From the NCBI GenBank assembly GCA_951812805.1, contig CATOSZ010000016.1, positions 62,001 through 126,000 of the forward strand: DNA of 64,000 nt, given 5' to 3'. The position numbers and the translations under genes were made by a program. Shown here one piece after another: positions 27,240 to 36,241 of this stretch. Below the pieces are notes generated by a model. It did no database searches and was not told the origin of the DNA. It saw nothing but the letters and a program-made list of their open reading frames with translations. The first letter of the stretch is position 1; each line of letters starts with the position of its first letter. This DNA comes from an uncultured Alphaproteobacteria bacterium. GTDB taxonomy: Bacteria > Pseudomonadota > Alphaproteobacteria > GCA-2731375.

Positions 27240-28334
27240 CTAGTCGATCCGGCAGGCCGCCGCCACCTCCGGGTCCAGTTCGAGGCCGAGGCCCGGGCCG
27301 GTGGGTGGAACGAGATAGACGCCGTCCTCGCGCACCTCGTCCGCCATGACCGGGCCGGCGAACAGCCGCGCCTTCAGCGCCAGCAGCGGATTGTCCGGCA
27401 TGAAGTATTCGACCCACTTCACATTCGCCAATCCCGCCGCCATGTGGATGTGGATCATCTGCATGTTCCAGGGCGAGATCGGCACGGCCCGCGCGGTGGC
27501 GTAGGCGTGGATCGCCAGCCAGTCGGTAATGCCGCCGGCCACCGCGACGTTCGGCTGCACGATGTCGACGGCGCCCCGGTCGATCAGGGCCTGGAACTCG
27601 GCCAGGCCGACGTGCTGTTCGCCGCCGACGATGTTGGTGCTGCCCGCCCGCTCGCGGATGCGGACGTAGCCGTCGATCTGCTCCGGCGGGACCGGTTCCT
27701 CCAGCCAATAGACGTCGTAAGGCTCCCAGGCCTTCAGTTGGCGGAGCGCGGTGTCGACGTCCCAGGTGCCGTTGACGTCGACCATCAGCCGGACTTCCGG
27801 GCCGATCGCCTCGCGCACGGCCTGGACCCGGGCCGTCGCTTCCGCCGGGGTGACGAAGCTCCGGGTGCCGCGCACCTTCAGGGCCCGGTGGCCGGCCGCG
27901 ACGAAGCCCAACGCCTTCTCCGCCAGCTGGTCGGGCGGCAGATGGTAGGCGCAGTTGGCATAGGTCGGCACCGCGTCGCGCGCATCGCCGAACAGATGGG
28001 CGAGCGGCGCGTCGATCGACCGCGCCTTCAGGTCCCAAAGCGCGGTATCCAGCGCCGCGATGGCGCCGCGCGCGATCCCGTCGGCACCGCGCCGGGGCAG
28101 TGAAGCACGCATGCGGGCCAAATGGCGCCCGGTGAGCCAAGGGTCCTCGCCGATCAGCAACGGCCCGAGACGGTCCCGCAGCAACGCCGCCGCCCCCGCG
28201 CCCGAAGCGCCGAACAGCATCTGATAGCCGGTGCCCCGGTGGCCGGTATCGCTTTCCAGCTCGGCGACGATGATCTCGAAATCGCCGCCGGCCGGCTCGC
28301 CGTAACGGGTGATGTCGATACCGGTGACCTGCAT
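27240..28334 (-). CDS. enolase-superfamily (mandelate racemase/muconate lactonizing type) enzyme
   Basis: A 364-residue protein with the superfamily capping domain and barrel. The second strand carries ALKVRGT (Lys-x-Arg rather than the commoner Lys-x-Lys). Metal ligands are in LMVDVNGTWD, VYWLEEPV and VGGEQHVG. The last strands have PISPWNMQMIHIHMAAG. It differs clearly from the other enolase-type enzyme at 1.2 kb. Sugar-acid dehydration is the likeliest activity; the substrate is not determinable. It is a single gene. Confidence 0.85.
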   Translation of the reverse strand: MQVTGIDITRYGEPAGGDFEIIVAELESDTGHRGTGYQMLFGASGAGAAALLRDRLGPLLIGEDPWLTGRHLARMRASLPRRGADGIARGAIAALDTALWDLKARSIDAPLAHLFGDARDAVPTYANCAYHLPPDQLAEKALGFVAAGHRALKVRGTRSFVTPAEATARVQAVREAIGPEVRLMVDVNGTWDVDTALRQLKAWEPYDVYWLEEPVPPEQIDGYVRIRERAGSTNIVGGEQHVGLAEFQALIDRGAVDIVQPNVAVAGGITDWLAIHAYATARAVPISPWNMQMIHIHMAAGLANVKWVEYFMPDNPLLALKARLFAGPVMADEVREDGVYLVPPTGPGLGLELDPEVAAACRID

Positions 28335-28408
28335 GGCCCGCCCTCCTTCCGCGCGTGAATGCCCGGAGACTGCGCCGGGAACGGGCCGGTAGGCAAGGCC
28401 GCCCGGTA

Positions 28409-28921
28409 TTACTCCCGCGGGAGCGGTTCGCCGCGGTGGCGGCGATGGCGGCCGTGGCGGCCGCGGCGGCGCTGCATCGCCTCGGCGATCTGGCGCCGCG
28501 TCTCCGGGTCGACGCGTTCCGCCAGTTCCGCCATCGCCTGGTGCACCAGGGCATGGGCCGCGCCGGCGCGGGTGCGCAGCTCGTCGAAAGAGCCCCCCAA
28601 ACGCGCCGCGTCAAAGGGTTCGGCGACCAGGGCGTCGTGCGCCGCGCGCCGGGCCCGGCGCAGCGCGCGGATCGCCTCGCCGATTTCCGCGCCGCGCGTT
28701 TCCAGGATGGCGCGGGCCTCGGCGCGGGCCGGTTCCGGCAACCGCTCGGCCATGCGCAGGATGTTGAGCCGGGGCGGGCCCATGTGGAACGCGGCCCGGG
28801 CCTGCGGCGGCTGGCGCCAGTCGCGGATCCAGCCGCCGACCAGAATGCCGCCGCCGAACAGGTTGAGGGCGAGGGAGGCCACCAGCAGCCAGCCGAGCCA
28901 TTTACCGCCGGGAAGGGTCAT
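28409..28921 (-). CDS. periplasmic heavy-metal sensor-like protein (Spy/CnrX/ZraP-like)
   Basis: A 170-residue protein with an N-terminal membrane anchor (WLGWLLVASLALNLFGGGILVGG) and a periplasmic all-helical, Arg/Ala-rich domain. The C-terminus is very basic (QRRRGRHGRHRRHRGE). The layout matches the CnrX/Spy-like sensors that control ECF sigma factors or act as chaperones. Its ATG overlaps the stop of the anti-sigma-like gene by four bases (ATGA). It is the last of four genes transcribed from 30410. Confidence 0.7.
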   Translation of the reverse strand: MTLPGGKWLGWLLVASLALNLFGGGILVGGWIRDWRQPPQARAAFHMGPPRLNILRMAERLPEPARAEARAILETRGAEIGEAIRALRRARRAAHDALVAEPFDAARLGGSFDELRTRAGAAHALVHQAMAELAERVDPETRRQIAEAMQRRRGRHGRHRRHRGEPLPRE

Positions 28922-29367
28922 CCGTCCGCCTCCTCCGCCTCGGCATCAGCCTCAGCCTCTTCCGTGGCAAAGGCGAAACCGACGATATCGACATCGAGGG
29001 CCAGCGCCTCCGGCCGATCGAGGCCGCTGAGCCCGACCGCCAGGCCGAGGGCCGCGGCCAGCGCCAGGCCGCTCGCCGGGCGCCAGAACATCAGCAGCGG
29101 GGCCAAAATTCCGCGCGGCGCGGGCGCCGCGGGCGCTTCCGCCAGCAGCCGTCCAACCAGCGCCGCCGGCGCCGCCGGCACCGCCACGCCGTCCAACAGG
29201 GCATCGAGGCGCGCTTCCTCGGCCAGGCGGGCCGCCGCCTCGGGCGAGGCCGCCAGATGGCGCCTGGCCGCTTCGGCCTCGGTGGCCGGCCAGCGCGCCG
29301 GATCGGCACCCCAGGCCGCGATCAGCGCTTCGAAACGGGCGCTCTCCATGTGGTCATCGCTACGCAT
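28918..29367 (-). CDS. anti-sigma-factor-like membrane protein
   Basis: A 149-residue protein directly after the ECF sigma gene, sharing TGATG with its stop. The N-terminal half is helical and cytoplasmic (FEALIAAWGADPARWPATEAE), followed by one likely membrane segment (SGLALAAALGLAVGLSGL, about 105-122) and a short acidic tail. It lacks the HxxxCxxC zinc motif of ZAS anti-sigma factors. Position and topology make it the probable anti-sigma partner. That is inference, not a motif match. Confidence 0.65.
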   Translation of the reverse strand: MRSDDHMESARFEALIAAWGADPARWPATEAEAARRHLAASPEAAARLAEEARLDALLDGVAVPAAPAALVGRLLAEAPAAPAPRGILAPLLMFWRPASGLALAAALGLAVGLSGLDRPEALALDVDIVGFAFATEEAEADAEAEEADG

Positions 29368-29936
29368 CAACGCTCCCCCAGCAGTTCCGCCCGTCGGTTC
29401 GCCAGCTCCGCGCGCAACCCCCGCCGCGCCCGGGCCAGCAGGCTTTCCAAAGCCTCGATAGAGACCTCCATCACCGCCGCCGCCTCGATGTTGCCGAGCT
29501 CCTGGTAGTGCGCCAGCACCAGGGCGAGGCGCTGGCGCTCGGGCAGAGCGGCGATGGCCTGGCCGACGATACGGGCGGTGTCGTCGCGAACCAGCGCCGC
29601 GTCGGGACCGGGCGCCGCGTCGGCCGGGTCGCCGGCCGCCTCCAACGCGCTCTCCCGGTGGCGGCGCAACCGATCGATACAGGCGTTCTTGGCCACCCGG
29701 TGCAGCCAGGTCGACAGGCGCGCCTCGCCCGCGCGCCAGCCGGCCGCGCGGCGCCAGAGCGCGACGAAGGCCTCCTGCGCCACGTCCTCGGCTTCCATCG
29801 CATCGCCCAGGACACGGGTGGCGAAACCGTGCACGGGTCCGAGGTGGCGGGCCAGCAGCAGGCGACAGGCGGCCGCATCGCCATGGGCGACCCGGGCGAC
29901 GAGCGCATCGTCGTCCTCGTCCCCCCGATCTCCCAT
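29367..29936 (-). CDS. ECF-type RNA polymerase sigma factor
   Basis: A 189-residue sigma-70 factor with regions 2 and 4 only. Region 2 includes VLGDAMEAEDVAQEAFVALWR and STWLHRVAKNACIDRLRR (about 70-92). Region 4 includes LPERQRLALVLAHYQELGN and the recognition helix VSIEALESLLARARRGLR. ECF factors respond to envelope or metal stress when their anti-sigma is inactivated. The upstream EF-hand gene ends 15 bases before this start, and the putative anti-sigma follows with overlapping codons. Confidence 0.9.
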   Translation of the reverse strand: MGDRGDEDDDALVARVAHGDAAACRLLLARHLGPVHGFATRVLGDAMEAEDVAQEAFVALWRRAAGWRAGEARLSTWLHRVAKNACIDRLRRHRESALEAAGDPADAAPGPDAALVRDDTARIVGQAIAALPERQRLALVLAHYQELGNIEAAAVMEVSIEALESLLARARRGLRAELANRRAELLGER

Positions 29937-29951
29937 GGCGCGCGGATCGGC

Positions 29952-30410
29952 CTAGCGCCGCATGTGGCGGCGGTGCTTCCGGCGTCCACCGATGTCACCC
30001 ACGGTCAGCTCGCCATCGCCATCGGCGTCGAGCCGGCTGAAGCGGCGGTCGGAGATCTTGCGCATTTCCGCCTCGCTCAGGCTGCCGTCGCCGTCGCTGT
30101 CCAGGCGCTTGAAATAGGCCTCGCGGCGCATCCGCTTGCGCGCCGCCATGTAGGTCTCGGCCTCCGCCAGCTCCAGCATGCCGTTGCCGTTGGCGTCGGC
30201 CTCGGCCAGCGCCGCCTTGTGCGGCGCGTCGAACTCGGCCCGTTCGATGCGGCCGTCGTCATTGGTGTCGAGCGCGCGCAGCATCGGGCCGCGCGGGCCG
30301 CCATGGCCCATGCCGCCGGCGGCGATGGCGCCGGCCGTGCCGGCCAGCAGAACCGCGGCGGCGATACCCAGGGTCACTTTGAAAGGCGGGCGGGCGGGGA
30401 GTTTCGGCAT
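29952..30410 (-). CDS. exported EF-hand calcium-binding protein
   Basis: A 152-residue protein with an N-terminal signal or anchor (FKVTLGIAAAVLLAGTAGAIAAGG) and four EF-hand loops: DTNDDGRIERAE, DANGNGMLELAE, DSDGDGSLSEAE and DADGDGELTVGD. All four keep Asp at position 1 and Gly at position 6; the last has Asp rather than Glu at position 12. It should bind calcium in the periplasm. It heads the operon with the ECF sigma factor, which suggests the pair senses or responds to divalent cations. The tail RRKHRRHMRR is basic. Confidence 0.85.
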   Translation of the reverse strand: MPKLPARPPFKVTLGIAAAVLLAGTAGAIAAGGMGHGGPRGPMLRALDTNDDGRIERAEFDAPHKAALAEADANGNGMLELAEAETYMAARKRMRREAYFKRLDSDGDGSLSEAEMRKISDRRFSRLDADGDGELTVGDIGGRRKHRRHMRR

Positions 30411-30510
30411 ATCAGGTCATCCTTCGGGGCTTCGGCGCCGGCTCGTCCGTGCGCCTCTCCCCCTTACACGGATGGTACCGGCAATTCCGTCGCGCCCGGG
30501 CCGACTTTTT

Positions 30511-31704
30511 TCAGTCCTCGCCGACAAGCGCGCGCATCGCCGCCTCGACGCCGCCGCCGGCGCGCGGCACGCCCTGGAGGTCGAGGGCCATTTCAACGAC
30601 CGCCAGCATGCCGAGCAGCATGCCCTCGTTGAGGTCGCCCATATGGGCGATACGGAAGGCGCGGCCCTGCAGCTTGCGCAGGCCGCCGCCGAGCAGGGTG
30701 TTGAAGCGGGTCGCCGTCACCTGGCGTACCGCCTCGGCGTCGTGCCCTTCGGGCAGCAGAACCGTGGAGACCGAATCGCTGTGCTCCCGAGGATCGAGAG
30801 CGAGCAGCTCCGGCCCGACGCCGTTGCCGGACCAGGCGGCGATCGCCGCCCGGGTCGCCCCGCCGAGGCGGCGATGGCGGGCGAAGACGTTCTCCAGCCC
30901 CTCCTCCTCCAGCATCGCGATCGCCTCGGCCAGGCCGTAGACCAGGTGGACCGGCGAGGTCGAGGTGAAGCCGAGGCGCCCGCCGCGGCGACGCAGCGCC
31001 TTCCATTCCCAGTAGCTGCGGGTGAGGCCGGCGCTTTCGGCAGCCCGGATCGCCTTCGGCCCGGCGGCGACGAAGCCCAGGCCCGGCGGCATCATCAGCC
31101 CCTTCTGCGAACCGCCGACGGCGACGTCGACACCCCAGGCGTCCATCTCGAACGGCAGCGAGGCGAGCGAGCTGATGGTGTCGATCATATAGAGCGCACC
31201 GTGGCCCGCCGCGTCGATGGCGCCGCGGATGTCGGCGACCCGGCTGGCGATGCCGGTCGCCGTCTCGTTGTGCACCAGGCAGACCGCCTTGATCTCGCCG
31301 GCGGAATCGCGGCGCAGCCGGTCCTCGACCGCGTTCGGGTCGGGACCGTGGCGCCAGTCGCCGGCCATACGCTCCGGCACCAGGCCAAGGTCGCCGGCCA
31401 GTTCTTCCCACCAGAGCGAGAACGCCCCGGTCTCCGGCACCAGCACCCGGTCGCCCGGCGAGAGGGTGTTGACGAAGGCCGCCTCCCAGGCCCCGCGCCC
31501 GGACGCGGCGTAGGCATAGACCTCGCCCTCGGTGCGGAAGATCCGCCGGAGGCCGTCGAACACGCCCTCCTGCACGCTGAGGAAATCGGGATGGTTGAAG
31601 TCCGTCGCCGGCCGGTCCATCGCCCGCAGGATGCGATCGGGAATATTGGTCGGCCCCGGAATGGCGAGCAGTTGGCGGCCACGCAGCGGCGGGGTATCGG
31701 ACAT
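30511..31704 (-). CDS. class V aminotransferase, serine-glyoxylate/alanine-glyoxylate type
   Basis: A 397-residue PLP enzyme. It opens LLAIPGPTNIPDRILRAMD, typical of the serine-glyoxylate group. The PLP-binding lysine is in VAVGGSQKGLMMPPGLGF (about 195-212), and FNTLLGGGLRKLQGRAFRIAHMG is the C-terminal signature. It transfers an amino group to glyoxylate, forming glycine. It starts 14 bases after a glycolate-oxidase-type gene, whose product would be the glyoxylate. Start ATG at 31704. Confidence 0.9.
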   Translation of the reverse strand: MSDTPPLRGRQLLAIPGPTNIPDRILRAMDRPATDFNHPDFLSVQEGVFDGLRRIFRTEGEVYAYAASGRGAWEAAFVNTLSPGDRVLVPETGAFSLWWEELAGDLGLVPERMAGDWRHGPDPNAVEDRLRRDSAGEIKAVCLVHNETATGIASRVADIRGAIDAAGHGALYMIDTISSLASLPFEMDAWGVDVAVGGSQKGLMMPPGLGFVAAGPKAIRAAESAGLTRSYWEWKALRRRGGRLGFTSTSPVHLVYGLAEAIAMLEEEGLENVFARHRRLGGATRAAIAAWSGNGVGPELLALDPREHSDSVSTVLLPEGHDAEAVRQVTATRFNTLLGGGLRKLQGRAFRIAHMGDLNEGMLLGMLAVVEMALDLQGVPRAGGGVEAAMRALVGED

Positions 31705-31718
31705 GCGTCCCTCGCTCC

Positions 31719-32810
31719 TCAGTAGCGATGCGGCTCCAGAGACAACAGCGGCAGCGCGCTGAAGACGCTCGGCTCGACCACCGGCGGGGCCGGGGCGACG
31801 AAGCTCTCGTCGAGGTCGGCGAGGCGCGGGGCGCCGAGCAGGCCGAGGGCCGAGTTCATCTCGTCCTCCAGGATCTCGAAGGTGCGCACCACGCCCTCCT
31901 GCCCGGCCGCGGCGAGGCCGCAGACCGGGATGCGGCCCATGGCGACCAGATCGGCGCCGAGCGCGATCGCCTTCAAGACGTCGGTGGCCCGGGTGAAGCC
32001 GCCGTCGATCACCAGCTTGGCCCGCCCGGCGACGGCGTCGCGGATCTCGGGAAAGACCGCGAGGGCGCCCCGGCCCTGGTCCAGCTGCCGTCCGCCGTGG
32101 TTCGAGACGTAGATCATCTCGCAGCCGTGCTCGACCGCGATGACCGCGTCCTCGGCGGTGGCGATACCCTTGATCGCCAGCGGCAGATCATGGTGGTCCT
32201 TGTAGTGCTTGACGTTGTCCCAGCTCAGCGCCGCCTGGAATTCGAGCCCGGCCAGGCGCTGGCGCCAGGGCTTGGCGAACCGGTTGGCGATGTCGCGTTC
32301 GCGCCGGCTGTAGACCGCGGTGTCGACGGTGAGGCAGAAGGCGTCGTAGCCGGCGTCCTTGGCCCGCACCACATGGTCGTCGATCCAGGCGTCGTCGCCG
32401 CGCACGTAGAGCTGGTAGATCTTGCAGCCGTCGCCGGCGGCGCCGATCTCCTCCAGGCCGGGCGTCGAGACCGAGCTGTGGATCGAGACGAAGCCGAATT
32501 CCGCCGCCGCGCGGGCGACGGTGGCGCCACTGCCGGGATCGAAGGACTGCAGGCCGCCGATCGGCGCGAAGGCGATCGGCAGGCGCAGGCGACGGCCGAG
32601 GAAATCATGCCCGGCGTCGATTTTGGAGACATCGCGCAGGATCCGGGGACGCAGGCCGAGGCTGTCGATCGCCAGGCGGTTGCGCTTCATGGTCGTCTCG
32701 CTTTCGGCAGCGCCGACCAGATAGTCCCAGATGTCCCGGCTGCTCCGCGCGCGCGCCGCCTTCACCACTTCATGCAGGTTGAGGAACGCCTCGGCACCCG
32801 TGCTCGTCAT
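31719..32810 (-). CDS. FMN-dependent alpha-hydroxy-acid oxidase (glycolate/lactate oxidase type)
   Basis: A 363-residue TIM-barrel flavoprotein. It has IAFAPIGGLQSFDPGSG (FMN contact), the catalytic histidine in VSNHGGRQLDQG (about 235-246) and FMN-phosphate residues in VIDGGFTRATDVLKAIALGADLV (cited by its ends VIDGGFTR and GADLV). It oxidises a short 2-hydroxyacid such as glycolate or lactate to the 2-oxoacid. The following aminotransferase points to glycolate. It is divergent from the TauD gene, with 156 bases between. Confidence 0.9.
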   Translation of the reverse strand: MTSTGAEAFLNLHEVVKAARARSSRDIWDYLVGAAESETTMKRNRLAIDSLGLRPRILRDVSKIDAGHDFLGRRLRLPIAFAPIGGLQSFDPGSGATVARAAAEFGFVSIHSSVSTPGLEEIGAAGDGCKIYQLYVRGDDAWIDDHVVRAKDAGYDAFCLTVDTAVYSRRERDIANRFAKPWRQRLAGLEFQAALSWDNVKHYKDHHDLPLAIKGIATAEDAVIAVEHGCEMIYVSNHGGRQLDQGRGALAVFPEIRDAVAGRAKLVIDGGFTRATDVLKAIALGADLVAMGRIPVCGLAAAGQEGVVRTFEILEDEMNSALGLLGAPRLADLDESFVAPAPPVVEPSVFSALPLLSLEPHRY

Positions 32811-32966
32811 GTCTTCATCTCTCCGTCGACCTCAGGAACGGGCCCTTTCTAAACCGGACGCCGCATGCGATCCATGGCCTCGCCGTCGCCTCGACCTTGC
32901 GCGGGGTGCATGCTATCTCCGATGATCATTCCGACGTGTTCTGGAACCCAGGGGAGGAGCCGTGTC

Positions 32967-33836
32967 ATGGCCATGGCCCGGAGCGACCAGCCCACCTTCG
33001 AGATCCACCGGCTCGGCCGGACCTTCGGCGCCGAGATCCGCGGCCTGCAGCTGGCCCGCGATGTCGACGACGAAGTCTTCGCGGCGCTGCACCAAGCCTT
33101 TCTCGACCACCAGCTGCTGATCTTTCGCGACCAGGAGCTGCCGCCCGCCGCCCAGGTCGCCTTCGCGCGGCGCTTCGGCGAGGTGCAGGTCCATGTCATG
33201 AACCAGTATCACGACGGCGACTTCCCCGAGCTCTTCACGCTGACCAACCTGGATGCCGACGGCCGGCCGAACGGCCGCCATCCCGACCGCGGCACCCTGC
33301 ACTGGCACACCGACGGTTCCTGGTCGAAGGTCACCGGCCACTCCACCATGCTCTATGTCGAGATCGCGCCGGACGAGGGCGGCGGGACCGGCTGGGCCGA
33401 CATGTATGCCGCGCACGATGCCCTCGATGCGGCGGAGCGGGCGGAACTCGGCGGTCTGCGCGCCGTGCACGACCTCAACTATTCCCGCACCCGGCGCCAC
33501 GGCGAAGAACCGATGACCGAGGAACAGCGCCGCCAGAAACCGCCGGTCGACCATCCGATTCTTCGCACCCATCCCGAAACCGGGCGCAAGTGCATCTTCC
33601 TCGGCGATCACGCCTCCCACATCCTGGGCCAGCCGGTCGAAGCGGGGCGCGCGCGGGTGGAGGCGCTGAACGCGGCAATCGTCGATTGCGACAATATTTT
33701 TCATCACCGCTGGGCGGCGGGCGACCTCGCCGTCTGGGACAACCGCTGCCTGCTGCACAAGGCCGACGGCTACGACACCGCGACCCAGCGCCGCCGCATC
33801 CGCCGCTGCACCGTGCTGGGCGAGGTGCCGGCATGA
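32967..33836 (+). CDS. TauD/TfdA-family Fe(II)/2-oxoglutarate dioxygenase
   Basis: A 289-residue dioxygenase. The iron-binding HxD pair is in LHWHTDGSWSKV (about 113-124), the distal histidine in NRCLLHKADGYD and the 2-oxoglutarate arginine in RRRIRRCTVLG. Such enzymes cleave taurine, 2,4-D or other substrates by hydroxylation. ATG at 32967 follows GGGGAGGAGC. The following SDR gene overlaps its stop (ATGA), and together with the AtzG/amidase pair and CoA-transferase it forms one rightward operon. Confidence 0.9.
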   Translation: MAMARSDQPTFEIHRLGRTFGAEIRGLQLARDVDDEVFAALHQAFLDHQLLIFRDQELPPAAQVAFARRFGEVQVHVMNQYHDGDFPELFTLTNLDADGRPNGRHPDRGTLHWHTDGSWSKVTGHSTMLYVEIAPDEGGGTGWADMYAAHDALDAAERAELGGLRAVHDLNYSRTRRHGEEPMTEEQRRQKPPVDHPILRTHPETGRKCIFLGDHASHILGQPVEAGRARVEALNAAIVDCDNIFHHRWAAGDLAVWDNRCLLHKADGYDTATQRRRIRRCTVLGEVPA

Positions 33837-34597
33837 GCGGCCGGTTGCAAGACAAGGTCACGATCATCACCGGCGCGGCATCCGGCTTCGGTGCCGAATT
33901 CGCCCGCCGCTTCGCCGCCGAGGGCGCTCACGTCGTCGGCGTCGACATCGACGAGGCCGGTGGCGAGGCCGTGGCCGGCGAGATCCGCGCCGCCGGCGGC
34001 AGCGCCGGCTTTTTCCGCTGCGACATCACCCGCGGCGAAGAGGTTCGCGCCTGCGTCGCCCACGCGTTGGAGGCGCACGGCGGCCTCGACTGTGTGCTGA
34101 ACAACGCCGGCATCAGCTATCCCTCGGTGAAGACGGCGGAGATGGCCGAGGACCTTTACGACGCGGTGTTCGCCGTGAACGTCAAGAGCGTGCACCTCTT
34201 CAGCCAGGCGGCACTTCCCGCGCTGGAGGCGCGCGGTGGCGGTTCGATCCTCAATACCGCCTCCGCCGCGGCGCTGCGGCCCCGTCCGGGCGGGGCGGCC
34301 TATGCCGCCAGCAAGGGCGCCGTCATCACCTATACCAAGGCGCTGGCGGTCGAGGTCGGCCGCGCCAACATCCGGGTGAACGCGCTGGCGCCGGTGGTCT
34401 CGCCCACGCCGATGGTGGTCAACCAGATGGGCTTCACGCCGGCGGAGGTCGAGGAACGGCTGACCGGGGATATCCCGCTCGGCCGGGCCTGCGATCCCCG
34501 CGACATGGCGGCCTGCGCGGTCTTTCTCTGTTCCGACGAGGCGGCCTTCGTCACCGGCGCCGTGCTGACCGTGGACGGCGGCCGGACCGCCGGTTGA
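33833..34597 (+). CDS. short-chain dehydrogenase/reductase
   Basis: A 254-residue classic SDR. It has ITGAASGFGAEFARRF at the N-terminus, VLNNAGISYPS, a serine in SILNTASAAALRP and Tyr-x-x-x-Lys in GAAYAASKGAV. The C-terminal SDEAAFVTGAVLTVDGG is standard. It overlaps the dioxygenase gene by four bases and so is translationally coupled. A role in oxidising the dioxygenase product is plausible but not proven. Confidence 0.85.
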   Translation: MSGRLQDKVTIITGAASGFGAEFARRFAAEGAHVVGVDIDEAGGEAVAGEIRAAGGSAGFFRCDITRGEEVRACVAHALEAHGGLDCVLNNAGISYPSVKTAEMAEDLYDAVFAVNVKSVHLFSQAALPALEARGGGSILNTASAAALRPRPGGAAYAASKGAVITYTKALAVEVGRANIRVNALAPVVSPTPMVVNQMGFTPAEVEERLTGDIPLGRACDPRDMAACAVFLCSDEAAFVTGAVLTVDGGRTAG

Positions 34598-34625
34598 GGC
34601 GGCGAGGGGAGGACAAGGAGAAATC

Positions 34626-34829
34626 ATGGCCGAAATCACCGCCGACTTCGTGCGCCAGATGGCGCGGACCTGGCATGGCATCGAGCTCGACCCGGCCGAG
34701 GCGGAGGGCATCGCGCGCATGCTGCAACCGATGGAGGCGGCGGCGGAAAGCGCGTCGGCCCATCTCGACTTCGATTCCGAGCCGGCCGACTTCACCCGCC
34801 TGCTGGACGAGCTGGCGGGCGAGGAATGA
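34626..34829 (+). CDS. AtzG-like small subunit (DUF4089, GatC-like)
   Basis: A 67-residue protein (start MAEITADFVRQMARTW) with a GatC-like pattern: a helical N-terminus followed by the short strand-forming tail HLDFDSEPADFTRLLDEL. It overlaps the amidase gene start by four bases (ATGA). In the cyanuric acid pathway AtzG is a GatC-like stabiliser of the amidase AtzE, and DUF4089 proteins sit next to AtzE-like amidases in the same way. The ATG at 34626 follows GGGAGGACAAGGAG. Confidence 0.75.
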   Translation: MAEITADFVRQMARTWHGIELDPAEAEGIARMLQPMEAAAESASAHLDFDSEPADFTRLLDELAGEE

Positions 34830-36241
34830 GCGAGGCGTTCCGCGCCTGGACCCTGGCCGACACCGCCGAACGGGTGCGCGCGGGCGACGTATCGGCCGAG
34901 GAGGTCGCGCGGGCCGCGATTGACCGGGCCGAGGCGGCGCAGCCGGCGCTAAACGCCTTCATCCATCTGGAGGCCGAGGCCGCCCTCGCGCAAGCCCGCG
35001 CGGTCGACGCCAAACGGGCCCGCGGCGAGGATCCGGGCCCGCTCGCCGGCGCGCCGCTGGCGCACAAGGACATGTACTACCGCCAGGGCATGCTCTCGAC
35101 CGCCGGTTCGGCCATCCGCCGCGACTTTCGCCCGACGACGACGGCCACGGTGCTCTCCCGCCTGGATGCGGCCGGCGCCCTCGACCTCGGCGGGCTCAAC
35201 ATGTCGGAATTCGCCGTCGGCCCGACCGGACACAACGCGCACTGGGGCGATTGCCACAACCCCTGGAATACCGCGCACGCGCCGGGCGGCTCGTCCTCGG
35301 GCTCCGGCGCGGCGGTGGCGGCGGGCGTGCTCACCGGCGCGCTCGGCTCGGATACCGGCGGGTCGATCCGCATCCCCTCGGGCATGTCCGGGGTGGTCGG
35401 GCTGAAGCCGACGCAGACCCGGGTCTCGCGCTCCGGCATCCTGCCGCTCTCCTTCTCCTTCGATTGCGTCGGCCCGCTGACCCGCACGGTGCGGGACACG
35501 GCGCGGATCCTCGGCGCCATCGCCGGGCACGATCCGGCCGATCCGACCTCGGCCAAGCGGGCGGTGCCCGACTACGAAGGCGGCCTGGAGGCACCGGTCG
35601 GTGCCCTGAAGCTCGGCGTGCCGACGAGCTATTATTACGACGACCTCGACCCGGCGGTGGACGGCGCGCTCACCGCCGCGCAAGCCGCCTTCGCCGATCT
35701 CGGCGTCGCCGCCCGCCCGGTCGAGGTGCCGGGCCATGACGAGATGAACCTGATCTGGCCGATCGCCCTCTCGGCGGAGGCGGCGACGATCCACCGGGAC
35801 TGGCTGCGGACCCGCGCGGCCGACTACCAGCCCCAGGTGCGCCGGCGGATCGAGGTCGGCCTCTATCAGCCCTCGACCCGCTATATCGAGGTGATCAGCC
35901 TGCGGGAGCGCTATACCCGCGCCTTCGTCGAGGGGGCGCTTGGCGAGGTCGACGCCCTGATCGTGCCGACCATGCCGATTCCCGCCCCCCGGCTGGAGGA
36001 GATCGGCCTCGGCGCCGATGCCCGCATGGTCGAGCTGGTGATGCGGATTTCCGCGATGACGCGACCGATCAGCTTCCTCGGCCTGCCCGCCCTTTCCGTG
36101 CCCTGCGGCTTTACCGCGGCGGGCCTGCCGATGGCCTTTCAGCTGATCGGCCGGCCGTTCGCCGAGGCGACCCTGCTGCGCCTCGGCCATGCCTATCAGA
36201 CGGCAACCGCCTGGTGGCGCCGCCTGCCCGAGCTTTCCTGA
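34826..36241 (+). CDS. amidase-signature enzyme, AtzE/GatA-like
   Basis: A 471-residue amidase with the Ser-cisSer-Lys triad: lysine in GAPLAHKDMYY (about 75-85), cis-serine in APGGSSSGSGAAVAAG and nucleophile in GSDTGGSIRIPSG. It hydrolyses an amide, urea-like or nitrile-derived group. Coupling to the AtzG-like gene suggests a two-subunit enzyme. The next gene encodes a CoA-transferase, so the acid released might be activated to a CoA ester. The substrate is unknown. Confidence 0.9.
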   Translation: MSEAFRAWTLADTAERVRAGDVSAEEVARAAIDRAEAAQPALNAFIHLEAEAALAQARAVDAKRARGEDPGPLAGAPLAHKDMYYRQGMLSTAGSAIRRDFRPTTTATVLSRLDAAGALDLGGLNMSEFAVGPTGHNAHWGDCHNPWNTAHAPGGSSSGSGAAVAAGVLTGALGSDTGGSIRIPSGMSGVVGLKPTQTRVSRSGILPLSFSFDCVGPLTRTVRDTARILGAIAGHDPADPTSAKRAVPDYEGGLEAPVGALKLGVPTSYYYDDLDPAVDGALTAAQAAFADLGVAARPVEVPGHDEMNLIWPIALSAEAATIHRDWLRTRAADYQPQVRRRIEVGLYQPSTRYIEVISLRERYTRAFVEGALGEVDALIVPTMPIPAPRLEEIGLGADARMVELVMRISAMTRPISFLGLPALSVPCGFTAAGLPMAFQLIGRPFAEATLLRLGHAYQTATAWWRRLPELS

